DNA of 60,611 nucleotides from Pseudomonas saxonica (GCF_007858365.1 NZ_VFIO01000016.1:1-60611); one strand, 5' to 3'. Counted from the stretch's first letter, positions 1 through 9,507 are shown. The notes: a model not told the origin generated them from the letters alone. A program made the numbers and translations.

Positions 1-2
1 AG

Positions 3-425
3 ATCATCGTCTTCCATGCGCTGGGCAAGGAGGAGATCCGCCATATCGTCGGCCTGCAGCTCGATCGTGTGGCCCGCAACGCCGCCAGCCAGGGCGTGAC
101 GCTGACCTTCGATCAGACCTTGATCGACCACTTCGCGGAGGAAGGCTACAAGCCCGAGTTCGGTGCGCGTGAACTCAAGCGCCTGATCCGCAGCGAGCTG
201 GAAACCGCGCTGGCACGCGAGATGCTCGGCGGCGGAATCGGCAAGGGCGATCACGCCAGCGCACGCTGGGACGACAAGGCCGAACGGGTGGTCTTCGAGC
301 GCCAGGAGCCACCCGCAAAGCCGGCCGAGCCTGAGAAGCCCGATGCCGCGAACGTGGCCGAGACGCCGCCGAGCGACGCGAGCAAGCCTGCGCGCAAGAA
401 AAAGTCAGCGGGCGGCGAATCTTGA
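3..425 (+). CDS. clpK: ClpK/ClpG-type AAA+ disaggregase, C-terminal part
   Basis: The reading frame is open from the window edge and codes for the last 140 residues of a Clp/Hsp100 ATPase: the D2 small domain (EGYKPEFGARELKR is the sensor-2 region) and a lysine/proline/alanine-rich tail ending KKKSAGGES, typical of ClpK. The family extracts and refolds aggregated proteins in the cytoplasm and is the main heat-resistance factor of tLST islands. The N-terminal part of a ClpK lies at the other end of the window, so both pieces are probably one gene cut by linearisation of a circle; two separate copies cannot be excluded. Confidence 0.9.
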   Translation: MIVFHALGKEEIRHIVGLQLDRVARNAASQGVTLTFDQTLIDHFAEEGYKPEFGARELKRLIRSELETALAREMLGGGIGKGDHASARWDDKAERVVFERQEPPAKPAEPEKPDAANVAETPPSDASKPARKKKSAGGES

Positions 426-571
426 GTCATGGGGAGGCTGTCGTGATCCTTCAATTGACCCAAGGACTTGTTCTTGATGGAAACGAAAAGTAGTAGGCGC
501 TATTCAGAGTGCGCCGGCGGCTCTGTTCGGTGCGTCATCCAATTCGCCGGCATTGTTCAAGGAGAACCGAT

Positions 572-1030
572 ATGTCTGCATTGACTCCGTGGGACCCCTT
601 CCGGGAACTGGATGAATTGCAAAACCGCCTGGCGACGATGTTGGGACGGCCCCCCCAGCGACAGGGCGCCCGTACCGGCAACGAAGCCATGACCACGGCG
701 GACTGGGCACCAATGGTGGACATCAGCGAGGATGAGAACGCATTCCTCCTCAAGCTGGATCTGCCGGAGGTCCCCAAGGATGCCGTGCGCGTCAGCGCGG
801 AAAACGGCGTACTCACCATCAGCGGCGAGCGCAAACTGGAAAAAGAGGAGCAGGGCAAGAAATTCCACCGCATCGAACGTGCGTATGGCCGCTTTGTGCG
901 CAGCTTTGTCTTACCTGACAACGTTGATCCGACCAAGGTGACGGCTTCGATGAAAGACGGCGTGCTGGAAGTGCGGCTTGTCAAGGCCGAGCAAGCCAAG
1001 CCGAAGCAGATTGAAATTTCAGTCAATTAA
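572..1030 (+). CDS. hsp20: small heat-shock protein, Hsp20/alpha-crystallin family (tLST copy 2)
   Basis: Codes for 152 residues with a short N-terminal arm (DPFRELDEL), an alpha-crystallin domain from about residue 45 to 140 and a C-terminal IEI motif of the I-x-I type that docks into neighbouring subunits. Such proteins hold unfolding clients for Hsp70/Hsp100 machines, so the position just after clpK makes sense. The ATG at 572 is chosen because AAGGAG lies 8 bases upstream; the frame is open earlier but without a ribosome site. A second, longer Hsp20 lies before clpK at 58640. Confidence 0.93.
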   Translation: MSALTPWDPFRELDELQNRLATMLGRPPQRQGARTGNEAMTTADWAPMVDISEDENAFLLKLDLPEVPKDAVRVSAENGVLTISGERKLEKEEQGKKFHRIERAYGRFVRSFVLPDNVDPTKVTASMKDGVLEVRLVKAEQAKPKQIEISVN

Positions 1031-1051
1031 CTTCAATTGGAGTCCAACATC

Positions 1052-1960
1052 ATGAATATCAAACAGCCCCAATACATCCGTTCCGCACTTGCCCTGGCGG
1101 TCTGCATCGGACTGAGTGGACCGGTTTTGGCCCAATCGGCGGCAAGTCCAAGCGCTGCAGCGCCCTCTGTCGCACCCAAGGCGGCGCAGCCACAAGTAGA
1201 CGACAAGGCCGCCCAGGAAGCCGAAAAAAAGCGTTCCGAGCTCACTCAGGACGCCATCACGGCGCTCACCAAGACCCAGGAGGCTTTGACCCTCCTTGAT
1301 GCAAATAAGACCAAGGAGGCGCTCGCTGCGCTGGAACTGGCCACCGGAAAGCTGGAACTGGTATTGGCACGCGACGCCAAACTTGCTTTGGCGCCGGTCG
1401 ATGTACGCGTCATCACCCATGATATCCACGCCAACGTGGAATCGGTAAAGAAAGCGGTCAAGTTGTCTCGGGAGTTGTTGGGTGATGGCGAGGTGCAAAA
1501 GGCCCGGCCCATCGTTGCCAATCTGGCCAGCGAAATCGTGATCGAAACCGACAACCTGCCCATGGCAACGTACCCGGCAGCGATCAAGTCGGCTGCACGG
1601 CTCGTCGACAGCGGCAAGATCGACGAAGCCAAAGCAGAGCTCGCCCGAGCACTGAACACGCTGGTGGTCATCCAAGTTGTACTCCCTCTGCCCGTGCTAC
1701 GGGCCGAGGCCGCGATAGCAAAAGCTGAAAAGCTGGCCGAGACTGACAAGCGCGATGCCAAGCAGAACGAGGAGCTCAGCACCTTGCTGTCGTCCGTGCG
1801 CACGGAGATCGAGCTGGCGCAAATCCTGGGTTATGGCAAGAAGGAGGACTTCAAACCCATCTTCGATCAGGTGAAGTCCATTGAGCAAAAGTCGGCTGGT
1901 GGCAAAAGCGGCAATGGATGGTTCGACGAGTTGAAGACGCGCATCCAAAAGCTGTTTTGA
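1052..1960 (+). CDS. yfdX: YfdX family protein 1, secreted
   Basis: A 302-residue protein with an N-terminal signal peptide (basic start, hydrophobic core, cut near VLAQ), an alanine/proline-rich linker and a YfdX domain from about residue 65 to the end. YfdX proteins are periplasmic stress-associated helical proteins; the precise biochemical role is not settled. It is a paralogue of the next gene and the pair is a hallmark of tLST islands. ATG 1052 is preceded by GGAG at 1039-1042. Confidence 0.9.
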   Translation: MNIKQPQYIRSALALAVCIGLSGPVLAQSAASPSAAAPSVAPKAAQPQVDDKAAQEAEKKRSELTQDAITALTKTQEALTLLDANKTKEALAALELATGKLELVLARDAKLALAPVDVRVITHDIHANVESVKKAVKLSRELLGDGEVQKARPIVANLASEIVIETDNLPMATYPAAIKSAARLVDSGKIDEAKAELARALNTLVVIQVVLPLPVLRAEAAIAKAEKLAETDKRDAKQNEELSTLLSSVRTEIELAQILGYGKKEDFKPIFDQVKSIEQKSAGGKSGNGWFDELKTRIQKLF

Positions 1961-2062
1961 GGTGATGAAGGGGCCGACTGCTCCATCGGTCAGTCTCGCG
2001 ATATTCGCAGTAGGCCCCAATAGATTCCCCTATTTTCACTATCTCATACGAGGCATATCACC

Positions 2063-2950
2063 ATGAATGAGCAAACATCGAATCCCAACGCGATCAACGA
2101 AGGCACGAACGAACAGGCCGCGGTAAGCAGCCTTCCTGCCAGACCAGAGCCCAAGCCTGAAGTCGTCACGGAGGTACAGCCTGAGGTTCAGAAGGAAACG
2201 GACTCGCAAGCGGCAGACAAACGTAAACAAGTCCTCGATGAGGCCGTCTCGGCCTTGGCGCTGACCAAATCAGCGCTGGCGGCCCTGGACGAAAAAGAAT
2301 CCGCGCGAGCACTGGCAACGCTGGCCGAAGTGACGGGAAAGCTGGAGCTGATCGTTGCACGCGAACCCACGCTCGCCCTGGCCCCCGTTGATGTGCGCAC
2401 CATCGTGCACGACTTGTTCGCCAACACGGAAACCGTTGAGGCGATGACTGACGAGGCGCTGGATGCCCTCAAACATGGCGAGGTGCAACGCGCTCGTCGC
2501 GTGTTGGCATTGCTGGCCAGCGAAATCGTGATTGCGGTCACCAACATCCCTCTGGCGACTTACCCGGCAGCCGTGAAATCCGTCGTGCCGCTGATCGATC
2601 AGGGCAAGATCGAAGAGGCCAAGGCCGCGCTGCAGTTGGCGCTCGGCACGCTCGTCGAGACACTCAGCGTCATCCCGCTGCCCATCCTGCGCGCCAAACT
2701 GCTCGTCAAGCGCGCCGAGACCTTGACAGAAGATGGCCAGCGCAGCGAGGCGTCCGGTGAACGCCTGCAGGACTTGTTAAACGAAGCCCGGCAGCAGTTG
2801 GAAATGGCAGAACTGCTGGGCTATGGTAAAAAGAAGGACTTTGAGCCCCTGTACTCTGAACTCAAGAAAGTCAAGGAAAAGACGGCCGGAGGCGGGAGCG
2901 GAAAAGGCTGGCTCGATGAAATCAAGGCGAGACTGTCAAAGCTGTTCTAA
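2063..2950 (+). CDS. yfdX: YfdX family protein 2, no signal peptide
   Basis: A 295-residue YfdX protein, clearly similar to the preceding one through the domain (the segments TGKLELI and ALAPVDVRT recur in both) and ending in the same GKGWLDEIKARLSKLF-like tail. Unlike YfdX1 it starts with a hydrophilic, charged N terminus without a signal peptide, so the two paralogues probably act in different compartments. This is an inference from the N termini. A stem-loop follows the stop codon. Confidence 0.88.
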   Translation: MNEQTSNPNAINEGTNEQAAVSSLPARPEPKPEVVTEVQPEVQKETDSQAADKRKQVLDEAVSALALTKSALAALDEKESARALATLAEVTGKLELIVAREPTLALAPVDVRTIVHDLFANTETVEAMTDEALDALKHGEVQRARRVLALLASEIVIAVTNIPLATYPAAVKSVVPLIDQGKIEEAKAALQLALGTLVETLSVIPLPILRAKLLVKRAETLTEDGQRSEASGERLQDLLNEARQQLEMAELLGYGKKKDFEPLYSELKKVKEKTAGGGSGKGWLDEIKARLSKLF

Positions 2951-2958
2951 AACCGCAA

Positions 2959-2981
2959 GAGAGGGGCGAATAGCCCCTCTC
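2959..2981 (+). terminator. stem-loop after yfdX2
   Basis: The perfect inverted repeat GAGAGGGGC / GCCCCTCTC with a 5-base loop lies 9 bases after the yfdX2 stop. There is no long T tract, so it may be an attenuator or mRNA-stabilising hairpin rather than a full terminator. Confidence 0.5.
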
Positions 2982-3035
2982 TTCGCCATGAAGGCTTGAT
3001 TTTCCTGATCTCATGATCCATCAAGGAGATATCGC

Positions 3036-3647
3036 ATGAATGCAAATACCATCGCCGATTCGAATGCGGATAACCCTGCCGATGCCGTGTGTTCACTGAC
3101 CCAAAATTGGTGGTTGTTTGCGCTGCGCGGCATATTCGCGTTGATTTTTGCAGTCCTCGCATTCTGGATGCCACACTCGGCTTTGTTCGCCATGACGATA
3201 GTGTTCGGCGCATTTTCTTTGGTCAATGGTGCGTTCAACCTGGTTGCAGCGGTGCGGCAAATGCGGCAAAAGCAGCGCTGGGGCTGGCTGTTGTTCAGCG
3301 GCATCGTCGGCATACTCACCGGTGTCGTTGTGGTAGTTGCCCCTCTGGCTGCCACTTTGGCGTTGGCCTATTTCTTGTGGGTAAGCGTGGCATTCTGGGC
3401 AATTTTCACCGGTATGCTGGAGATATCCGCCGCCGTTCGTCTGCGCCGGGAAATCAAGGGCGAGATCTGGCTTGCCCTCAGCGGGCTGCTTTCCGTGCTC
3501 CTCGGTGCGATCATCCTATGGATGTTTTTTACCCGCCCGATCGAATCATTTCTGGCCGCGGGCTGGGTATTGGGTTTCCATGCTGCGATCTTCGGTATGA
3601 CTCTTTTGCTTCTTAGTTGGCGTTTGCGCAAAGCGCGTCAGCGGTAA
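3036..3647 (+). CDS. hdeD: HdeD family membrane protein
   Basis: A 203-residue integral membrane protein with about six hydrophobic segments and the pattern of the HdeD/DUF308 family (ALRGIFALIFAVLAFWMP in the first helix). HdeD in E. coli is linked to acid resistance at high cell density; in tLST islands it is a conserved membrane component. AAGGAG lies 8 bases before ATG 3036. It ends in a basic cytoplasmic tail. Confidence 0.9.
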   Translation: MNANTIADSNADNPADAVCSLTQNWWLFALRGIFALIFAVLAFWMPHSALFAMTIVFGAFSLVNGAFNLVAAVRQMRQKQRWGWLLFSGIVGILTGVVVVVAPLAATLALAYFLWVSVAFWAIFTGMLEISAAVRLRREIKGEIWLALSGLLSVLLGAIILWMFFTRPIESFLAAGWVLGFHAAIFGMTLLLLSWRLRKARQR

Positions 3648-3745
3648 GGGCGTGAAAAACCAAACCGTAAGATCATCTTTGAAAATCAACATATCCAATC
3701 ACCCGGGTCCACTCACCTGGGCGGACAACCCTAAAGGGCTTGAGC

Positions 3746-4891
3746 ATGCGTATACAATATAGCTATCGACTCGTCGAAAAAGAATTTCATGAACCTTGGC
3801 GAATGTCTGTAGAAAAAGCGGTTGAACCCGCTCTCAAGCCGCTGATCGAAAAGCGCTCCGAAGATTCGGTACGTCTTCAAATCGTCCTCGAACGCGCGAA
3901 AAAAGGATCTCGCTTAACGGCCAGTGGCCACATGCACTTGCCGGGCAAAAAAATCGTCAGCGTCACTGCATCGCATAACGATCTGACGCCTCTCGCGCAC
4001 ATGCTAGCGCAGGCGTTGTTCCGGCAGGCCAAGAAGCACTTTGATCGGCTGAGCGCTCAGGATCAAATCAAGCGTAAGGCGCGTCGTGAACGCTTGCGCG
4101 AGCTCAAGGCGCGGATCGACACTCAACCTGCCTCTGTCGTCCAGCAAGCACGCGGGATAATCGAGACGCTGCTGCCGAAGGTTGAGGCCGTTGCGCAACG
4201 CGAGTTGGCTTATCTGCATGCCGCCGGTGATTTGCCTCGCGATTATCCGACGCTGCACGACGTGGTGGACGAAGCGATTGCTCTGGCTGAATCGGTATGG
4301 ACATCCGTTCCAGAAGAAAATGCCGCTTACCTCGATCTTTTGAAGCATCTTTTTGCCGTCATTGATCGCGAAGTGGCAAACAGCCGGCAATATGGCGAGG
4401 CCGTTTCGCTGGATGCGCCGGTCGAAGCGGATGCGCAGGACATGGCGGAGGCCATGGTAGAGGAAGAGTTCTACGAGTTTTATCAGCCTGATGACGCACT
4501 CAGCCTGGCCGACGTCATGGCTGATAGTCGGCTTCCCGACCCAGCAGCAATCGCCGAACAGGAGGAAATTGGTGACAGATCGAGCGAATTCGCATTTGCA
4601 TTCGACCTGATGAAGGGTATGCCGCACTTGTGGCGCCGCATTTTTCTGCTTATCCGGGTGGATGGGCTGGATGCAGGCTGCGCTGCTGAAATCCTGCGGA
4701 TGCCTAATAAGATAGATGCTGTCAGAGCGGGGCTCATTCAAGCCGAAGCCTTCATTGCGGCTCACGTGGAAGATGCCGGCGTGAGCGAAGACGGGAACGA
4801 TTGGATCAAAGGCGTAAATTGGTCGGCGATGTCGGTGATCCGAAGCGAGGCAACCTCACCGCAGTCCAAGGAAGCGAACCATGAAAAATGA
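3746..4891 (+). CDS. tLST orf11-type protein; HPF-like N-terminus, sigma-like C-terminus (tentative)
   Basis: A 381-residue soluble protein at the place where tLST islands carry an uncharacterised ORF. Residues about 5-115 have the pattern of the ribosome hibernation factor/S30AE fold (LERAKKGSRLTASGHMHLPG, then a helix with ALFRQAKKHFDRL). The last third (FLLIRVDGLDAGCAAEILRM) resembles the helix-turn-helix part of ECF sigma factors or phage-like regulators. These are my fold-level readings, not proven. A highly acidic middle region (residues about 225-260) joins the parts. The gene overlaps trx by 11 bases, implying translational coupling. Confidence 0.7.
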   Translation: MRIQYSYRLVEKEFHEPWRMSVEKAVEPALKPLIEKRSEDSVRLQIVLERAKKGSRLTASGHMHLPGKKIVSVTASHNDLTPLAHMLAQALFRQAKKHFDRLSAQDQIKRKARRERLRELKARIDTQPASVVQQARGIIETLLPKVEAVAQRELAYLHAAGDLPRDYPTLHDVVDEAIALAESVWTSVPEENAAYLDLLKHLFAVIDREVANSRQYGEAVSLDAPVEADAQDMAEAMVEEEFYEFYQPDDALSLADVMADSRLPDPAAIAEQEEIGDRSSEFAFAFDLMKGMPHLWRRIFLLIRVDGLDAGCAAEILRMPNKIDAVRAGLIQAEAFIAAHVEDAGVSEDGNDWIKGVNWSAMSVIRSEATSPQSKEANHEK

Positions 4892-5321
4892 ACTCCACAT
4901 CGTCTGCCCACATTGCCAGTCCATCAACAGCGTGCCGGCCGCCAAGCTCGCGGATCGTCCCAACTGCGGCCGCTGCCAGCAGCCCTTGTTCACCGGCGAG
5001 CCCATCGAGTTGACGACGGCGACGTTCTCGCGCCACGTGGAGCGCAGCGATCTGCCGCTGCTGGTCGATTTCTGGGCGCCCTGGTGCGGGCCGTGCAAGA
5101 TGATGGCGCCGCAGTTTCAACAAGCCGCGCGCCAGCTCGAACCCGGGATCAGGCTGGCAAAGGTGAACACCGAGGCTGAGCCCCACCTGGCCGCGCAGTT
5201 CGGTATCCGCAGCATTCCGACGCTCGCCCTGTTCCAGGGCGGACGTGAGATCGCCCGCCAGGCAGGCGCCATGGGCTCGCAGGACATCGTGCGCTGGGCC
5301 TCTGCACAGGTGGGACGCTGA
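4881..5321 (+). CDS. trx: thioredoxin, TrxC type with N-terminal zinc finger
   Basis: A 146-residue thioredoxin 2. Residues 9-33 carry two CxxC pairs (CPHC and CGRC) that bind zinc in TrxC proteins; the redox site WCGPC is at about residues 68-72, and the cis-proline motif SIPT follows near residue 112. It reduces disulfides in the cytoplasm and in tLST is thought to protect against oxidative damage during heat or chlorine stress. AAGGAAG precedes the start codon. Confidence 0.95.
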   Translation: MKNELHIVCPHCQSINSVPAAKLADRPNCGRCQQPLFTGEPIELTTATFSRHVERSDLPLLVDFWAPWCGPCKMMAPQFQQAARQLEPGIRLAKVNTEAEPHLAAQFGIRSIPTLALFQGGREIARQAGAMGSQDIVRWASAQVGR

Positions 5322-5324
5322 CCG

Positions 5325-7031
5325 ATGCAGGATTTGCTCGGCACTACCCTGATCCTGCTGGCGGCGTGCAGCCTCGCGGTGGTGGCGACGGCGGCGTTCA
5401 GAGTACCCGCCTTGCTGGGTTACCTCGCCGTCGGCGCCTTGCTGGGCCCCTCGGTCAGCGGTGTGATCGCGCCGGGAGAGGCGTTGACTTTCATATCCGA
5501 ACTGGGTGTGGCCCTGCTGCTGTTCATGGTCGGACTGGAATTCTCGCTGGGGCACTTCTGGCTCACTCGCAAGACCGTACTGGCGTCCGGCAGCTTGCAG
5601 ATGGTCGTCGTGGCCGCGCCACTGACCCTGGTGCTGATCGGGTTGGGTCAGCCAGCTCAGAGCGCTGCACTGCTCGGCGCCGCAGCGGCCATGTCGTCCA
5701 CGGCGCTGGTCAGCCGACAGCTGGCCGACCAAGGCGAGCTCACCACCCGCCACGGCCGCAGTGCCATCGCCGTGCTGGTCTTTCAGGACCTGGCCAGCGT
5801 GCCCCTGCTGGCCCTGCTGGCGATCTGGGCGCGCGGCGACTCGCCGAAGATCGAGAGCGTGCTGCTCGAAGTGTTGGGCGTGCTGGTGTTGTTCGCGGCA
5901 GCGGCGGTTGCCTCGCGTCGTCTGTTGCATGGCCTGCTGGGCTGGGTGGCGCGGCAGGGCCACGAAGAATCCTTCGTGCTGGTCTCCTTGTGCGTGGTCG
6001 TGGCGGCAGCCGCTGCTGCTCACGCCGTCGGCGTATCCGCCGCCCTGGGGGCCTTTCTCGCCGGCATGGTCCTGGGCGAGAGCGACTTCCGGCACCACAT
6101 GGAAAGCCACCTCAAGCCCTTTCGTGATGTGCTGTCGGGCCTGTTCTTCGTGACCATTGGCCTGCAGCTGGACACCGCGCAGATCGTGGCCGCACCGCTG
6201 GCGGTACTGGGTTGGCTGTTGGCCTTGGTGCCTCTCAAGATGGGGCTGAACTTTCTGGCGCTGCGCGCAACCCGCCTGTCGGCGCTCGACGCCTGGCGCG
6301 CAGGCATCGTGCTGGGTCATGGCGGCGAGTTTGCGCTGCTGCTCCTGGGCATGGTCATGCAGCAGCACCTGATCGCCGCCACCATGGTGCAACCGATGCT
6401 GGTGGCGCTGGTGTTGAGCATGGGGTTGGCACCGCTCCTGATCCGACACCATGACCGATGGGCGCGGGCTTTCAGCCGCTCGGGCGCACTCGGTCAGCCA
6501 CCGCAGGCCGAAGAAGGCGAAGTCGCCGAGCGGGCGCGGTCGTTACGCGACCATGTGATCATCTGTGGGGCGGATGACGTCGGGCTGCTGCTGAGCCGAA
6601 CGCTGCGCCTGGCAGGCATACCGCATTTGCTGCTGGAATCGGACCGCCAACGGGTCGAAGCGGGGCGTGCGATGGGGGCGCCGGTGTCGTATGGCGATGC
6701 CAGTCGGCTCGACACCCTGGCCGCCGCCGGATTGGCCCATGCCCGCCTGGTGGTGCTGACGTTTGCCCGTCCGCAGACGGCCCTGCGTATCGCTCAGGCG
6801 GTTCTCGACCGCCGCCTGAGCTTGTCCGTGGTGGTGGCCACTGAGCGCGTAACGGATGCCCAGCTTTTGCGTAATCTGCCCAATGTCAGACTGTACCCGT
6901 TGTACCTGGCTGCTGGACTGGGACTGGCCGAGCAGGTACTGTTGATGTTGGGCATCAACGCCGACCAAGTCGACCACCGGATCGAGGAATTACGGCAGAC
7001 ACTCAGTGAGTCAGGTGGGGATAGACCATGA
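5325..7031 (+). CDS. kefB: KefB-like monovalent cation:proton antiporter with TrkA-N domain
   Basis: A 568-residue CPA2-family protein: about 12 membrane segments in residues 1-375, then a linker and a cytosolic Rossmann-like RCK/TrkA-N domain from about residue 405 (HVIICGADDVGLLLSR). The nucleotide loop reads GADDVG, so the usual middle glycine of GxGxxG is missing and ligand binding may differ. Family role: potassium efflux coupled to proton entry under electrophile stress. Its stop overlaps the next start (ATGA), so translation is coupled. Confidence 0.93.
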   Translation: MQDLLGTTLILLAACSLAVVATAAFRVPALLGYLAVGALLGPSVSGVIAPGEALTFISELGVALLLFMVGLEFSLGHFWLTRKTVLASGSLQMVVVAAPLTLVLIGLGQPAQSAALLGAAAAMSSTALVSRQLADQGELTTRHGRSAIAVLVFQDLASVPLLALLAIWARGDSPKIESVLLEVLGVLVLFAAAAVASRRLLHGLLGWVARQGHEESFVLVSLCVVVAAAAAAHAVGVSAALGAFLAGMVLGESDFRHHMESHLKPFRDVLSGLFFVTIGLQLDTAQIVAAPLAVLGWLLALVPLKMGLNFLALRATRLSALDAWRAGIVLGHGGEFALLLLGMVMQQHLIAATMVQPMLVALVLSMGLAPLLIRHHDRWARAFSRSGALGQPPQAEEGEVAERARSLRDHVIICGADDVGLLLSRTLRLAGIPHLLLESDRQRVEAGRAMGAPVSYGDASRLDTLAAAGLAHARLVVLTFARPQTALRIAQAVLDRRLSLSVVVATERVTDAQLLRNLPNVRLYPLYLAAGLGLAEQVLLMLGINADQVDHRIEELRQTLSESGGDRP

Positions 7032-8057
7032 ACGGGCCGACCATTTGGCTGATGGTGTCGCTACTTGCCAATATTGGCATGGCGGTTGCGCTATGGCGTT
7101 TTGTTCGTACCAATCGCCAGAGGCGTGACGAGCTGAAGCATCGCCAACAAGCGCAAATCGATGACAAAGAACGGATCGCCATCGCCCTGGAGGGCGCAGG
7201 GCTGGGATTCTGGGAGTGGGATATCGCTACCGACAGCTTCAGGCTTTCTGCCCGCAGTCTGGCGATGTTCGGCTTGACCTCCGACGAGGAGGTTGGCGCC
7301 ACCCATGCCGCATGGCAAGCGCGTACTCACCCGGAGGATTTGCCGGTCGCTCTGGCAAAGGTGCGCGCTTACCAAGAAAACCCGTCGGAGCGATTGGAGT
7401 GCGAGTACCGCGTTCGTCATCGATCTGGCGTTTGGATTTGGGTGCTGGATCGCGGCCGTTGGCTGGGTGGCGCGGGCAGGCAACTGATAGTCGGCACTCT
7501 GCTCGACATCTCTTCTCGCAAGGAAATGGAGCAGCAGTTGCTGCGTATGGCGATCACCGACCCCTTGACCGGCTTGTCGAACCGGCGGGCTTTTAACGAA
7601 CGATTACAGCTGGAATGGGAGCACCTCAAACGCAGCCCCGAGATACAAGCAGCACTTTTGCTCTGCGACATCGATCACTTCAAGCGTATCAATGACACCT
7701 ATGGACACGGATGCAGCGATGAGGTGCTCAAGCACTTTGCTTCACGGTTGAGGGAACATGTTCGCGCAACCGACATGGCTGCCCGGATTGGGGGGGAGGA
7801 ATTCGCTGTGTTGTTGGAAGCGGCATCGATAGAAGACGCCCAAGTATGGGCGGAGCGATTTCGTCAGGACACTGCGGCGACAGCGGTGGTGTGTGGAGAG
7901 GTGTCGATCAGCTATAGCGCCAGCATGGGGGGAGGCTCTCCTTGACCCCCGTTTGCACTCTGTCGAGCAGGTGATGCAGCAGGCGGACAGCGCGCTCTAC
8001 CAGGCAAAAAGACAAGGGCGCAACCAAGTTGTGGGTGCACAAGTATTTCAGAATTGA
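7028..8057 (+). pseudogene. PAS-GGDEF diguanylate cyclase, frameshifted near the C terminus
   Basis: The frame codes for one N-terminal membrane segment, a PAS_3 sensor domain (about residues 50-165) and a GGDEF domain with the active-site loop GGEEF near residue 258. It stops at 7943-7945 after a run of six G (7927-7932). Dropping one G restores the canonical end of the domain, ADSALYQAKRQGRNQVV, to a stop at 8055-8057. The catalytic loop is intact, but the final helix and strand of the domain are lost, so activity is doubtful. A sequencing slip in the homopolymer is an alternative. Confidence 0.85.
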
Positions 8058-8068
8058 GAGGAGTGGCG

Positions 8069-8557
8069 ATGAAGGAAAAGCAAGCAGACCCGATCAAAAC
8101 ATTTCGCGCCCAATGGGCAGTGATGACGTTCTACGAGCGCTTCGAACAGGTGATCGCGCTCGCGCTGTCCGCAATCATTGCCGTGATTATCGTGGTCTCG
8201 CTGCTGCAGCTGATCTCGATCGTCTTCAGCCTGCTGATCATTGATGCGTTCAATCCGCTCGATCACAAGGTCTTCCAGACCGTGTTCGGCATGATCATGA
8301 CGCTGCTCATCGCCATGGAGTTCAAGCATTCCATCGTGCGGGTGGCCTTGCGGCGCGACAGCATCATCCAGGTCAAGACGGTGATCCTGATCGGGCTGAT
8401 GGCCCTGGCGCGTAAATTCGTGATCCTCGACCCGGAGACCGGCCCCGCCAAGGTCGCGGCGCTCGCAGGCGCGACACTGGCCCTCGGGGCGACTTACTGG
8501 CTGCTGCGCGAGCGCGATGACCGGACAGCCGGGGAAAGCTCAGATGATCAGTCGTGA
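8069..8557 (+). CDS. psiE: PsiE family phosphate-starvation-inducible membrane protein
   Basis: A 162-residue protein with four hydrophobic helices and the PsiE signature around residues 65-100 (short acidic helix, then a histidine in MEFKHSIV). It belongs to the standard tLST gene set; its biochemical role is unknown. ATG 8069 has GAGAGGAG just upstream, while the in-frame TTG 15 bases earlier lacks support. The 3' end overlaps the M48 peptidase start. Confidence 0.9.
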   Translation: MKEKQADPIKTFRAQWAVMTFYERFEQVIALALSAIIAVIIVVSLLQLISIVFSLLIIDAFNPLDHKVFQTVFGMIMTLLIAMEFKHSIVRVALRRDSIIQVKTVILIGLMALARKFVILDPETGPAKVAALAGATLALGATYWLLRERDDRTAGESSDDQS

Positions 8558-9507
8558 TCTGCGCCACGCGCAGAATGTCGGCGCGCGGCATCGCTGGCTC
8601 AATCGCCTGCAAACCGCGCTGTTGGTGCTGACCCTGCTCGGGATTGCCGCCGTCGCTGGCAGCCTGCTGTTGGGTGACGGCGGGCTTTGGCTGGCGCTTG
8701 CGGCCGCGGGGTTCACCCTGCTGCTTGAACCGGCGGCCGCCTCCGGGCTGACCTTGCGGCTGTATGGCGCACGCCCCCTGCACCCGGATGAAGCGCCCGA
8801 TCTTTGGGCTGTGTTGCGCGGAACTGGCGGCGCGGGCCGGGCTGCCTGCCGTGCCGGTACCGCACTACGTGCCCAGCGGGGTCGTCAAAGCCTTCGCCAC
8901 CGGTTCGAAGCATCACGCGGCCATCGCGCTGACCGACGGCCTGCTGCGTAGCCTCACGCCCCGCGAGTTGACCGGCGTGCTCGGCCACGAAATCGCGCAT
9001 ATTGCGAACGAGGATTTGCGTGTCATGGGCTTGGCCGATTCCATCAGCCGGCTCACCCATCTTCTAGCCTTGTTGGGGCAGCTTGCGATCGTGCTCAGCT
9101 TGCCAGCGCTATTGCTTGGAGTCACGGAAGTCAATTGGCCCGCGTTGCTTCTACTGGCGGTCGCGCCACAGCTGGCCTTGCTGGCTCAGTTGGGCTTGTC
9201 CAGGGTGCGCGAATTCGACGCCGACCGGCTCGCTGCCGAATTGACCGGCGACCCGCACGGGCTGGCCTCGGCGCTCGCCAAGATCGAGCGGGTGAGCCGC
9301 TCCTGGCGCGCCTGGCTGCTGCCCGGATGGGGCAATCCGGAACCCTCCTGGTTGCGCACGCATCCGGCGACGGCTGAACGCATTGAGCGCTTGCTGGAAC
9401 TTGCTCCGCCGCCCGCGATGCCGCCGTTTCCATCGGCCCGTTTCGTCCCCGAGGTGACCGTATCACCACGTCCGCCACGCTGGCGCACCGGCGGCCTTTG
9501 GCGCTGA
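8544..9507 (+). pseudogene. M48 family (HtpX-like) metallopeptidase, frameshifted
   Basis: The first 90 codons encode two membrane helices and the start of the peptidase domain (LHPDEAPDLWAVL). At about 8815-8822 the frame breaks; the next frame continues directly with AELAARAGLPAV and carries the zinc motif GHEIAHIANE (HExxH) and the downstream EFDADRLA helix with the third ligand. Loss of two bases in a CGCGCG stretch, or one extra C, would explain it. Family role: membrane protein quality control. As written it cannot give one polypeptide without frameshifting. Confidence 0.82.

Noticed and set aside
4806..6452. 548-codon frame on the minus strand
   Set aside because: It lies opposite trx and kefB, is extremely rich in His, Gln and Arg, and mirrors the codon bias of the real genes.
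7931..7945. Stop of the PAS-GGDEF gene as its natural end
   Set aside because: The canonical GGDEF ending follows directly in another frame, so the stop is caused by a frame change.
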